Part shown: positions 38,388 to 46,991 of the stretch, piece after piece
How positions within the stretch are numbered: position 1 is the first letter of the stretch
Layout of the letters: each line of letters starts with the position of its first letter
NCBI GenBank assembly: GCA_012271015.1
Contig: JAAXHD010000189.1
Span: 45,962 to 99,295, forward strand
DNA length: 53,334 bases
Reading direction: 5' to 3'
Source of the DNA: Candidatus Poribacteria bacterium
GTDB taxonomy: Bacteria > Poribacteria > WGA-4E > WGA-3G
Notes under the pieces: model-generated
What the model was told of the DNA's origin: nothing
Databases searched by the model: none
Seen by the model: only the letters and a program-made list of their open reading frames with translations
Program-made: the position numbers and the translations under genes

Positions 38388-41300
38388 GTGCCAACCCTCA
38401 ACATCAAACCGATACATAAACCCATCAAAAACTACTATACCGAACTTGCGGAATACGCGAAAGTCGGTGCAGAACACGAAGGCGCAGTCCGAACGGCATT
38501 CCAAAATCTACTCCAACATTACTGCCGACAAGCAGATCTCATCCTCGTCTGTGAAAAGACACACCACACGCCACAGAAAAGGCGGATCCGGATAGATGGC
38601 GAAGTCGTTGATGCGTTTGACTTGCCACATGGACACTGGGAAGCAAAAGATACACACGATGACCTTCCGACAGAAGCGCGGAAGAAATTGGAGGCGGGTT
38701 ACCCGTTTAAAAATATCATCGTTCAGTCGCCAACCCGGGCACTCCTCTATCAAAACGGACACCTCCGACTTGATATAGACCTCACAGATCCGAGCAACCT
38801 TATCAATCTGTTGAATACCTTCTTTGCGTACCGGGAAGAAAATATCCTCGATTGGTATGCCGCCGTTGAAGAATTCAAAGAAAAGGTTCCGGTGTTAGGG
38901 CGGGGTGTGGCAAAGCGCATTGAGACCGAAAGGCAGGATAATCCCAGTTCCGACAAGCCTTCGAGAACTTCCATCGGCAATGCCGAGCCTCTATTGATCC
39001 GAACCTCACCGAGGCACAGGTCGAAGAGATGCTCATCCAACACCTTCTCACCGAGCGAATTTTCCGCACAGTCTTTGACAATCCCGATTTTACCAATAGA
39101 AACATCATCGCCCAAGAAATTGAGAAGGTGATTCAGATCCTCACCCGTCGTTCTCCGAGCCGTTCCGAGTTCCTCCGTCCTCTGGATCCGTTCTACGTTG
39201 CGATTGAGAAAACCGCCGCCACCATCACTGATTTCTCACAGAAACAGGCTTTCCTAAATACCGTCTACGAGCAGTTCTTTCAAGGTTTCTCTGTCTATAT
39301 TGCCGATACACACGGTATCGTCTATACACCACAGCCGATCGTGGATTTCATGGTGAAAAGCGTGGAACATGTGCTTGAGACCGAATTCGGACGCTCACTG
39401 TCAAATATGGGTGTTCACATTATCGATCCATTTGTTGGCACTGGTAACTTCATTGTCCGACTCATGCAGGAGATTCGGGGGCGGCGATTGCCGCAGAAAT
39501 ACCGTGAGGAGCTCCACTGCAACGAAGTAATGCTTCTGCCTTACTACATCGCCAGTCTGAACATTGAACACGCCTATTATGAGAGGACCGGCAATTATGA
39601 ACCTTTTCCACATATCTGCTTCGTGGATACGTTTGATACGTTCGGTCTGATGGACGCACCCCACCAAACTGGAGAGTTCACCTATTTTACGCCGGATAAC
39701 ACCTTGCGGGTTGAAGAGCAGCGAGAGATTCCGATGTTCGTTGTTATCGGGAATCCACCCTACAATGCGGGGCAGAAGAATGAGAACGATAATAACAAAA
39801 ATCGGCCGCATGTGGGCATTGATGCGCGGGTACGAGATACTTTTGCTGCTGACTCCAAGGCACAACTGAAAAATTCGCTTTATGATCCGTATGTCAAAGC
39901 CTTTCGATGGGCAATAGATAAACTCGGTGATGTGGGAATCACCGCATTCGTAACGAACAACAGTTTTATTGACGGACAAGCATTTGATGGCATGCGGAAA
40001 CACCTTTCCAAAGAGTTTGACACACTCTATATTCTGGACTTGGGAGGGAATGTACGAAAGGGACAATCAGGAGAGGCTAACGTGTTCGGCATTCAGGTCG
40101 GTGTGAGCATCAACATCCTTGTGAAATCAAAACAGGAGGGTGGGAGTTTTCCTGCGCGAATCTGCTATAACGACGAGGCTGCGGATTTGAATAAGACACG
40201 GACCTTTGCGTTTCTGGACGAGAACCAGTACGTTGGGAACCTGGAGTGGCAAGAGTTGAGACCAGATAAACGGTCTACGTGGCTCACTGGCGGACTCCAC
40301 GGTGATTTTGACTCTTTTATTCCAATGGGAAGCAAATCCGCCAAGGCAACCCAGGGTGCTGCAGACGGAACACTTTTTAAAACCTATAGCGTTGGTGTGC
40401 TAACAGCCCGCGATGCATGGACTTACAACTTCAACCCAGATGCACTCACGAAAAATATGCAAGCGATGATGGAGTTCTACAACTTAGAAGCATCCAGGTG
40501 GGAACGGCGTGTTGAACGAACACATAACGTTGATGCATTTGTTTCAACCGATAGCACGAAAATAAAATGGACAGATCGACTGAAGGTGGAACTAACAAAG
40601 GGCAGATTAATCACCTTTGCGTCGGAACGAATAAGGAATTCTCTTTATCGTCCATTTACAAAGTCCAACCTCTACTTTGATAAATTGATGAACCAGCGGA
40701 CTTACCTGTTTCCATCCATCTTTCCAACACCTGATACCGAATTGGATAATCGCGCGATATGGATCAAGGTTGGACAAGAGTGGCCAATGTTCGCGCTGAT
40801 GGTAGATAAAATTCCTGAAGCCCTACCGCAAGGCGGTTCTCAATGTTTTCCTTTCTATACCTACAATGAAGATGGCACAAATCGCCGTGAAAATGTTACC
40901 GACTGGGCATTGGCACAATTCCGCACGCGTTACCGAGATGACACCATCACTAAGTGGGATATCTTCCACTATACCTACGGGCTCCTACATCATCCCGATT
41001 ATCGCGAGCGGTATCAGGAAAACCTCAAGCGTGATTTACCACATATTCCTTTTGCCGAAGACTTCTGGGGATTTGCCAACGCTGGTGCCCGGTTGGCAGA
41101 CCTTCACGTCAACTACGAATTACAACCCGAATACGATAAACTCAATCCAATAGAAACCCCGGGAATGCAAGTAGATTTGTCCGTGGAGCGGATGAAATTC
41201 TCCAAAGACAAGACGTGTCTGAAATACAACGATTACCTCACGTTAGAGGACATTCCTCTGGAGGCGTTTGATTACCGGCTAGGGAATCGTTCAGCGTTGG

Positions 41301-41464
41301 AATGGGTCGTGGATCAGTATCGTGTAAAGGTAGACAAACGAAGTGGCATTAAGAACGATCCAAATCGTGGGGAAGATCCAGAGTATATCCTCCGTCTCAT
41401 CGGTCAGGTGATCACCATCAGTTTAGAGACAGTAGATACTGTCAACAAATTGCCTGCATTGTAG
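38388..41464 (+). pseudogene. Type ISP-like restriction-modification enzyme, split by a single-base frameshift
   Basis: The GTG at 38388 (GGAG 7 nt upstream) begins a nuclease domain with VDAFDLPHGHWEAKDT (PD-ExK-type site). Near 38950 the frame breaks after GAT AAT CCC AG. One missing base restores FRQAFENFHRQC and TEAQVEEMLIQHLLTERIF in the frame that ends at 41464. That part holds a gamma-type adenine methyltransferase (IIDPFVGTGNF, then IGNPPYNAGQ) and a type ISP C-terminal specificity region (CFPFYTYNEDGTNRRENVTDWAL). No helicase domain lies between nuclease and methylase, so it resembles single-chain ISP/IIG enzymes. As sequenced the methylase half could still be made from 39029 without the nuclease. 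Confidence 0.8.
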
Positions 41465-41548
41465 TAAACATATACTGTGTGCCGTGACTTTATTGCATAA
41501 TTTTTCAAATTAAGATTCCTCTTCTTTCCAAGATTTTCGCTTTCCTTC

Positions 41549-41628
41549 AGCCCTATAAGGGCGAAATATCTGTAGCATCAAAGATAACCCTATTTCTTTA
41601 GCCCCGTAGGGGCGGCATATTTGTAGCC
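41549..41628. repeat. Two copies of the AGCCC..TA..GGGCG..ATAT.TGTAGC intergenic repeat
   Basis: AGCCCTATAAGGGCGAAATA (from 41549) and AGCCCCGTAGGGGCGGCATA (from 41600), each continuing to TGTAGC, 51 bp apart. Each has a small GCCC/GGGC hairpin. From memory this motif is a widespread intergenic repeat in several phyla. Confidence 0.6.
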
Positions 41629-41647
41629 AAATGACATCAATAGAATG

Positions 41648-41677
41648 TTGCAAAAACGCTAAACGATGTGATACAAT
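41648..41677 (+). promoter_or_regulatory. Promoter for the BrnT-like toxin region
   Basis: TTGCAA (41648-41653), an 18-bp spacer and TACAAT (41672-41677), upstream of the toxin-antitoxin pair. Confidence 0.45.
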
Positions 41678-41800
41678 ATTGCCAGCAAAAGGAACAGGCA
41701 GGTGTATGGTACTCACCTGGTTCTGCACTTTAATTTCAAAATTATCCGTACAAGCACCAAGCTAGTCGCCAGAACGCCAACACAGGACCGGAGCGGAAAT

Positions 41801-42087
41801 TTGCTGATTGATGAGATTATATGGCAGCAACAATTTGTTGAGAAATTAGCGACAAAGCATAGTGTAGAAAAAACGGAAGTTGAAGAAGTCTTAACCAATC
41901 GTCCTCGTTTTCGTTTCGTTTCTAAAGGCAATCGGTCTGGTGAAGATGTTTACTCAGCTATGAGACAGACGGACGCGGGACGTTATCTCATCGTTTTTTC
42001 ATCCACAAATCAAATCGTCGGGCGTTGATTATCAGTGCAAGAGATATGACCCAAACGAAGCGAAGAAATTATGGCAGACAAAGATAA
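41801..42087 (+). pseudogene. BrnT-like toxin, frameshifted in a poly-T run
   Basis: IDEIIWQQQFVEKLATKHSV then VEEVLTNRPRFRFV, EDVYSAMRQTDAGRYLIVF is a BrnT/DUF4258-like RNase toxin. After the six-T run at 41994-41999 the frame goes off (SSTNQIVGR, stop at 42028). With one more T it continues FIHKSNRRALIISARDMTQTKRRNYGRQR to a stop at 42087, a complete toxin end. A TTG at 41801 with GGAG upstream gives the family length of about 95 residues. The frame is open back to a GTG at 41702. The repaired gene would overlap the antitoxin gene start (42071), the normal brnT-brnA arrangement. Confidence 0.65.
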
Positions 42088-42508
42088 AAAACGAGATCCA
42101 ATGCCTCCTCCCGATGCAACACCAGAGGAAATAGGCGAATTTTGGGATACACATAGCCTTGCTGACTATTGGGACGAAACCCATGAGGTAGAATTTCAGG
42201 TTAATCTCAAATCACGTCAGGATCTACCACCAGACGAGAGTGAGACAGTTGATCAGGACAACCCGCTTCCGGCAGAACAAGGTTGGCGAAAACTAAAAGA
42301 ACTCATTCAGTCATTGGACGAACAACACAAAGGACGCAAAAAAGGCGAACCTTTTGAAGAACTTGTTGCGAGACTACTGGAATTGTTCCTTGACATTCCC
42401 TTTGTGGTTGCAAAATCCGGCACTCAATCAAGTACGGATTCGGAGTCGAAAATGTTACACCGTCCACAATTTTTTTATACAAAAAAAATCGGAGAAAAAC
42501 AGGTCTAA
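42071..42508 (+). CDS. CopG/BrnA-like antitoxin fused to a truncated restriction-endonuclease-like segment
   Basis: 145 residues. Residues 1-50 (PPPDATPEEIGEFWDTHSLADYWDE, then VEFQVNLKSR) match the CopG/BrnA-type antitoxin that follows BrnT toxins. From about residue 80 the sequence changes to KGRKKGEPFEELVARLLELFLDIPFVVAKSGTQ, which resembles the N-terminus of restriction-endonuclease-fold proteins. This stops without catalytic D..ExK residues, and the last 25 residues look random. The likely history is an antitoxin whose 3' end was joined to a decayed nuclease gene. It is followed by AT-rich DNA and a hairpin. Confidence 0.55.
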   Translation: MADKDKKRDPMPPPDATPEEIGEFWDTHSLADYWDETHEVEFQVNLKSRQDLPPDESETVDQDNPLPAEQGWRKLKELIQSLDEQHKGRKKGEPFEELVARLLELFLDIPFVVAKSGTQSSTDSESKMLHRPQFFYTKKIGEKQV

Positions 42509-42563
42509 ACCCACACATACATTGACTTCTCAGGCAATTTTGGAAAGTTACCCAAAATACGAG

Positions 42564-42587
42564 AAAAGTTACCAAATGGTAACTTTT
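42564..42587. terminator. AAAAGTTACC hairpin with T-run
   Basis: Perfect 10-bp arms AAAAGTTACC (42564-42573) and GGTAACTTTT (42578-42587) with a 4-nt loop and a T-run on the plus strand. It could end transcription of the TA region. A third AAAGTTACC at 42544 also makes an operator for the downstream corrinoid operon possible. Confidence 0.5.
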
Positions 42588-42680
42588 TAGAAATTAAGTT
42601 ATAAATAAATTAACATATGTTATCTATAAAAACTGATAAAAAACAAACACCGAATAGCCCTACTATGCTCTGAAATTCAT

Positions 42681-42709
42681 TTGCGATTTTTCACCGTGTG
42701 TGGTATTAT
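42681..42709 (+). promoter_or_regulatory. Promoter of the corrinoid protein gene
   Basis: TTGCGA (42681-42686), a 17-bp spacer and TATTAT (42704-42709), followed by AGGAGG and a GTG start at 42737. An upstream in-frame ATG at 42698 lies inside the -10 region and is unlikely to be used. Confidence 0.55.
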
Positions 42710-42736
42710 TATATCCTTGAGGAGGCATCAAGACTC

Positions 42737-43495
42737 GTGGCATCTATTAATGACATCGCAAATGAATTCATCCGGGAAGAGATCGAAGAATTCTTGGAAG
42801 AACCCGACGAGATAGCACGCACCATTGATATTTTTGCGCAAGCGACTCCTGCTATGCAAACCATCTCTGCTGCCCTCATTGACGGCGACCATCACACTGT
42901 CGATGAATTGACAGAAGCAGCCCTGGAAGAAGGCATAGAGGCATTGGAGATTATGGATGATGGACTCATTGCTGGGATGGGAATCGTTGGCATCAAGTTC
43001 CGAGAAAACTTCATCTTTGTGCCAGAAGTTTTGGCGTGTGCCCGGGCAATGAAGGCAGGGATGGCATATATCGAACCGATTCTTTCGGAGTCAGGTATTG
43101 ATCCTATCGGGACAGTGATTATGGGAACCGTCAAGGGTGATCTACACGATATTGGCAAGAATTTGTGCATCATGATGTTGCGTGGCGCGGGTTTTGTGGT
43201 CCACGATTTAGGGGTGGATACCTCTGAAGATGAGTTCATTGATGCCGTTGAGGAACATGAGGCACCGATCCTCGGGATGTCGGCACTCCTAACGACGACA
43301 ATGCCGAACATGGGGAAAACGATCGATGCCTTTATTGATGAAGACTTGCGGGAAGAAGTCAAGATTATGGTAGGGGGTGCTCCAGTTACACAAACATTCG
43401 CCGATGATATGGGTGCTGACGGGTATGGCAAAGATGCCCTGGCATGTGTCGCACTCGCCAAGCAATTTCTTGAGGAACCGGAGGAAGAGTGGTAG
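42737..43495 (+). CDS. Corrinoid (cobalamin)-binding methyltransferase protein, MtaC/MtbC type
   Basis: 252 residues from the GTG at 42737 (AGGAGG 11 nt upstream). The N-terminal helical cap (residues 1-115) ends in FVPEVLACARAMKAGM. The Rossmann-like B12 domain has Asp135-Leu-His137-Asp-Ile-Gly140 (GDLHDIGKNL, the lower-ligand histidine motif), GFVVHDLGVD, LGMSALLTTTM and a final VGGAPVTQTFADDMGADGY. It shuttles methyl groups between a methyl donor enzyme and an acceptor enzyme. It lies upstream of an Fe-S corrinoid activase and a homocysteine methyltransferase. No donor-side methyltransferase (MttB, MtgB or pterin type) is adjacent. Confidence 0.9.
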   Translation: MASINDIANEFIREEIEEFLEEPDEIARTIDIFAQATPAMQTISAALIDGDHHTVDELTEAALEEGIEALEIMDDGLIAGMGIVGIKFRENFIFVPEVLACARAMKAGMAYIEPILSESGIDPIGTVIMGTVKGDLHDIGKNLCIMMLRGAGFVVHDLGVDTSEDEFIDAVEEHEAPILGMSALLTTTMPNMGKTIDAFIDEDLREEVKIMVGGAPVTQTFADDMGADGYGKDALACVALAKQFLEEPEEEW

Positions 43496-43519
43496 GAAAT
43501 GACTATCAGTTGTCAGGGC

Positions 43520-43537
43520 GGGTTGCTAACGCAACCC
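43520..43537. repeat. GGGTTGC-TAAC-GCAACCC palindrome
   Basis: Second copy of the palindrome at 23441-23457, embedded in the CAGTTGTCAG-type repeat between the corrinoid and activase genes. Confidence 0.45.
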
Positions 43538-43627
43538 TATTAGTCGTCAGCATAAAGCGTTTGAGTTAACCAAAGCCCTTTTTACTGACTTCCAATAGCC
43601 GATAGCCGATGGCTCAAAAATAAAAAT

Positions 43628-45523
43628 ATGAAGAAAATAGACAAAGCCGAATACGAGAAACGACTCAATAAAATCACACAAATTTTTGAAGATTTGGTTG
43701 TTCACGCCGATGAACAAGCCACTTACCGGTGTCCCTACAAAAATCGCTTTGACCACTGCACAGCGAAGTTCGGTTGCCGAAACCAGCGAAAGATTGATGA
43801 AGGGACAGGGCTTTTGTGTGTCGGAGACGACAAGTTAGATTATCGCAGCGCGTGGGAGACTGACGCGCCTGACCCGACATCAGAAACACACAGCACCGGC
43901 ACAATTACGTGTGACGGAAAAGCTTACCAACTCACCCCTGGGAAAACTATTTTTGACTACGCAGACGACTTAACCGTCCAAGTACCCACCTCCTGTTTCC
44001 GAACTGGACAGTGCCACGAATGTATCGTTGAGATTAAGCGTGGTATGGACAGTCTTCGCCGCCCAAATGAAGCAGAAGCCTTCCTTCGAGACAACTACCG
44101 TCTCGCCTGCCAAGCAATTGTTCTTGATATTGACAAAGACATCGAGTTCACACCACTGCGACGCTCACCAAGGATCCTGACACACGCTACCACGACGGAC
44201 AGTAGTGGGCCCGGATTGGATCCACGCGTTACGCATCGCGATGGCGTTGTCTACTACAACAATGAGTCTATTGACCGTTACCGCGGGCATCTTTATGGAC
44301 TCGCTTTGGATATCGGAACAACGACAGTGGTGGCAAATCTGGTGGATTTAGAGAGCGGAAAAACGGTTTCTGTCAGTTCCTTTGAAAACCCACAACGTTT
44401 TGGCGGTAGCGATATTATGAATCGCATCAGCTACGACGGTGAATTCAAAGGCGAACTGCGTCGCTCGTTGATTGCCGCACTCAACAGCGAAATCATGGAG
44501 ATGTGTGAACGCCACAACTTCGTCCGCCAAGAGATTTATGAAATCGTCGTTGCTGGGAACACAACAATGCGCGATATCTTCTTCAAACATGACGTTCAGA
44601 GTATTGGACAGAAGCCGTATAAATCACTGATTGAACATGAGTATCGGGAAGGGACCCGCTCAACCACTTCGCTCACTGAAAAAGTGCGTCGTTTAGGTCT
44701 CCGTGCGAATCCGAAGGCGATGGTCTATAGCCTGCCGTTGATCGCTAGTCATGTTGGGGCAGATGTTGCCGCGGATTTAGTCTCTATCGACATCCCCGCA
44801 CAAGATGAGATCATTATGTTGGTTGATGTCGGGACAAACACAGAAGTGGTCGTCGGAAACGCGAAACGGATGGTCGCGGCATCATGTCCGGCTGGTCCTG
44901 CTTTTGAAGGGGGCGGCATTGAATACGGAATGCCTGCTTACCCGGGTGCTATTGAGTCTGTGAAGTGGAACGACAGTCAATTCGATTATGAGACGATTAG
45001 TGGTGAGACACCAGAGGGGTTATGCGGTTCTGGGTTGATTTCGCTTCTCGCTGAGCTACGTCGGAATAATCAGATGAGTCCAAAGGGCGTTTTTGAGGAC
45101 AGAAAACAACGCGTTATGTCTCTCTTGCCGGAACACGGTATCACCTTCTCACGTGATGATGCAAGTAACTTGGCACAAGCAAAGGCGGCAAATTACTGTG
45201 GACAATATATCGTTCTGCGGCACTTCGGCTGCGTTCCAAAAGACATTACGAAACTCTTTCTGGCAGGTGGTTTTGCCAATTATGTTAATCTACAAGACGC
45301 TATTGAAATCGGATTTCTCGCACCGGTTCCAGAAGCAAATGTCGTCAAGATTGGTAATGCCGCGGTCGCAGGTGCGACAGCTGTCCTGCTTTCTGAGAAA
45401 AAACGCGCAGATATTGAAGCGTTTGTCAACAATATTGAGCATATTGAGTTGGAGACAACCCCCGATTTCTTTGAGGTATTCGTGGAAGGTTGTCAATTCA
45501 AGCCAATGCCAGCAACCTTGTAA
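43628..45523 (+). CDS. Ferredoxin-ASKHA reductive activator of corrinoid proteins (RACo/RamA-like) with N-terminal Cys cluster
   Basis: 631 residues. Residues 92-170 are a [2Fe-2S] ferredoxin domain with Cys123, Cys129, Cys132 and Cys161. From about 215 an ASKHA ATPase-like domain follows (GLALDIGTTTVVANLVDL, VVAGNTTMRD, LVDVGTNTEVVVGN, GGGIEYGMPA, LAGGFANYV), the DUF4445 arrangement of activators that reduce Co(II) corrinoid to Co(I). The first 65 residues carry another set, Cys35, Cys44, Cys50 and Cys64, possibly a second metal centre not usual in RACo. No ribosome site is obvious before the ATG. It lies 132 nt after the corrinoid gene. Confidence 0.88.
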   Translation: MKKIDKAEYEKRLNKITQIFEDLVVHADEQATYRCPYKNRFDHCTAKFGCRNQRKIDEGTGLLCVGDDKLDYRSAWETDAPDPTSETHSTGTITCDGKAYQLTPGKTIFDYADDLTVQVPTSCFRTGQCHECIVEIKRGMDSLRRPNEAEAFLRDNYRLACQAIVLDIDKDIEFTPLRRSPRILTHATTTDSSGPGLDPRVTHRDGVVYYNNESIDRYRGHLYGLALDIGTTTVVANLVDLESGKTVSVSSFENPQRFGGSDIMNRISYDGEFKGELRRSLIAALNSEIMEMCERHNFVRQEIYEIVVAGNTTMRDIFFKHDVQSIGQKPYKSLIEHEYREGTRSTTSLTEKVRRLGLRANPKAMVYSLPLIASHVGADVAADLVSIDIPAQDEIIMLVDVGTNTEVVVGNAKRMVAASCPAGPAFEGGGIEYGMPAYPGAIESVKWNDSQFDYETISGETPEGLCGSGLISLLAELRRNNQMSPKGVFEDRKQRVMSLLPEHGITFSRDDASNLAQAKAANYCGQYIVLRHFGCVPKDITKLFLAGGFANYVNLQDAIEIGFLAPVPEANVVKIGNAAVAGATAVLLSEKKRADIEAFVNNIEHIELETTPDFFEVFVEGCQFKPMPATL

Positions 45524-45602
45524 TTGGCAGTCGGTTGTCAGTTCTCGGTTAAGAGACTTTCGGCTCACAATAAAGGGATCTTCTTGAGATAGCCTCAAAA
45601 CC

Positions 45603-45835
45603 CATAGCCCGTAATGAAATTAGGTTTCCTTACCGCAAGGTAAAATTAAAATATTTCTTCGATCTTTACAGGATTATAGGTTTCCAGGATAATCCTAAGC
45701 ACATAGCCCGTAATGAAATTATGCCTTAAATGGCATAATTTGTCTTTGCTTTACATTTGGAGGGCGGACATACGGAGAGGAACGTGAAACCATCAGTACA
45801 CCTCACCGAACCGCAAGGTAAAATTAAAATATTTC
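45603..45835 (+). repeat. Locally duplicated leader with hairpin before the homocysteine methyltransferase
   Basis: CATAGCCCGTAATGAAATTA occurs exactly at 45603-45622 and 45702-45721. A 25-bp word beginning CCGCAAGGTAAAATTAAAAT occurs exactly at 45633 and 45811. Between them lies a perfect hairpin AAATTATGCC-TTAAAT-GGCATAATTT (45716-45741). The second part (45761-45828) is the dispersed leader repeat. Confidence 0.65.
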
Positions 45836-46833
45836 GAGAACGTTTGAGGTCCGAGGAACCGATTTTATACGACGGCGGATTCGGTTCGCAGTTATTCGCA
45901 CGGGATATAGAGCTCGCCAATAGTGCCCTCGCCAACGCTCTACATCCCACTGCTGTCATTGACATTCATTCGGATTATATCAACGCAGGTGCTGAGGCGA
46001 TCGGGACAAACACGTTTGTGGCATCTCCGCTTCACTTGGAGATGGCAGGTCAAGACCTATCCGATGCCAAACGACTCATACGACTCGCTGTCCAACACGC
46101 AAAAACAGCCGTTGCCCAGAGTGGACAAGATGTCTACATTGCTGGCTCTGTGGGACCCTCTCCCGGCGCGATTGAAGCCGATAGCGGCGATACCACTTTC
46201 GGCATTCCAAATGAAGATGCGAAAGAGGCGCATAAATTGGTTATCCACACCCTCGCAGAAGAAGGCGTGGATTTCCTCTGCCTCGAAACGATGTTCTCTG
46301 CGAAAGAAGCCGCGATGGCTGTAGACGTTGCCCGCGAGACAGGAATCCCTATTGCTGTGAACATGACTTACAAATGGACAAAGGAACGGCGCACCGGCAA
46401 GGTTATCTACCGAACAGACTGGGGAAATTCACCAACGGATCTGCTCGATATTCTCATGAACAACGAACTTTCGGATGGAGATTCGCTGTTGGAATCCGTG
46501 AGTATCCTCGGCGTGAACTGCGGTGCTGAATCCAGACGTGATGAACATACTGGGATGCCTTATGCGATTGCTGGAACCCAGCAGTTGCACACAGCACTCA
46601 CCGAAGTAGGCATTGATGGTAAACAGATGATGGCATATCCCAACGCTGGCATGCCGAAGCTTGATGAAAACCATCAAACTGTCTATACGCAGACCCCAAC
46701 AGAAATGGCAGGCTATGTTCCCACACTCCTTGAGGCGGGGGCTTACTTAATAGGCGGCTGTTGTGGAACAACGCCAGCACATATCAAAGCCTTCCGCGAA
46801 GCAATCGCGTCGTATCGTTCAACAGAAGCGTAA
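45784..46833 (+). CDS. Homocysteine S-methyltransferase family protein
   Basis: 349 residues. The barrel shows EPILYDGGFGSQLFARDIEL, INAGAEAIGTNTFVASP, GSVGPSPGAIEADSG and LCLETMFSAKEA. The zinc-site cysteines are in LGVNCGAESR and GGCCGTTPAHIKA. It methylates homocysteine to methionine, using a methyl-corrinoid protein or another donor. With the upstream corrinoid protein and activase it forms the acceptor side of a split B12 methyl-transfer system like the Hcy module of MetH. I chose the GTG at 45784 (GGAG 6 nt upstream). The first 15 residues (KPSVHLTEPQGKIK) are encoded by the leader repeat. The place where an ATG would be expected reads ATA (45829). Confidence 0.85.
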   Translation: MKPSVHLTEPQGKIKIFRERLRSEEPILYDGGFGSQLFARDIELANSALANALHPTAVIDIHSDYINAGAEAIGTNTFVASPLHLEMAGQDLSDAKRLIRLAVQHAKTAVAQSGQDVYIAGSVGPSPGAIEADSGDTTFGIPNEDAKEAHKLVIHTLAEEGVDFLCLETMFSAKEAAMAVDVARETGIPIAVNMTYKWTKERRTGKVIYRTDWGNSPTDLLDILMNNELSDGDSLLESVSILGVNCGAESRRDEHTGMPYAIAGTQQLHTALTEVGIDGKQMMAYPNAGMPKLDENHQTVYTQTPTEMAGYVPTLLEAGAYLIGGCCGTTPAHIKAFREAIASYRSTEA

Positions 46834-46904
46834 TTGTTGGAAGAAGTAGAACAATGTCTGGAAAAAAATTAAAGAGCGCGTAGCTTGGAATGAAATGGAA
46901 AACG

Positions 46905-46991
46905 GGTAGATGGAGAGGAACTTTCAGGAGCCCTGGGGAAACACCCAAGCAAAAACACCCACCTGAGCGAACCGCAAGGAAAATTAAAAAA
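46905..46991 (+). repeat. Leader repeat carrying a 21-bp element (minus orientation) before the DUF402 gene
   Basis: GATGGAGAGGAACTTTC is followed by a GGGGAAACACCCAAGC AAAAACACCC element (46936-46961), then CCTGAGCGAACCGCAAGG AAAATTAAAAAA up to the ATG at 46992. The leader repeat therefore has an element inserted in its middle, and still ends in the AAGGA ribosome site. Confidence 0.65.

Noticed and set aside
39401-40066. 221-codon minus-strand frame within the type ISP gene
   Set aside because: It is the complement of the methyltransferase motif region and has no start signals.
41549-41628. AGCCC...TGTAGC pair as a minimal CRISPR
   Set aside because: Only two imperfect copies that resemble a common intergenic repeat, with no third copy or cas genes.
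42892-43461. 189-codon minus-strand frame opposite the corrinoid protein
   Set aside because: Ser-rich composition typical of the reverse of a D/E-rich gene, and the plus strand has unmistakable B12 motifs.
23441-43537. GGGTTGC palindromes as rho-independent terminators
   Set aside because: Stems are followed by mixed sequence without a T-run, and both copies lie within dispersed repeat text.
45784-46833. A complete MetH-type methionine synthase
   Set aside because: Only the homocysteine domain is present. There is no pterin, B12 or activation domain in the same chain.
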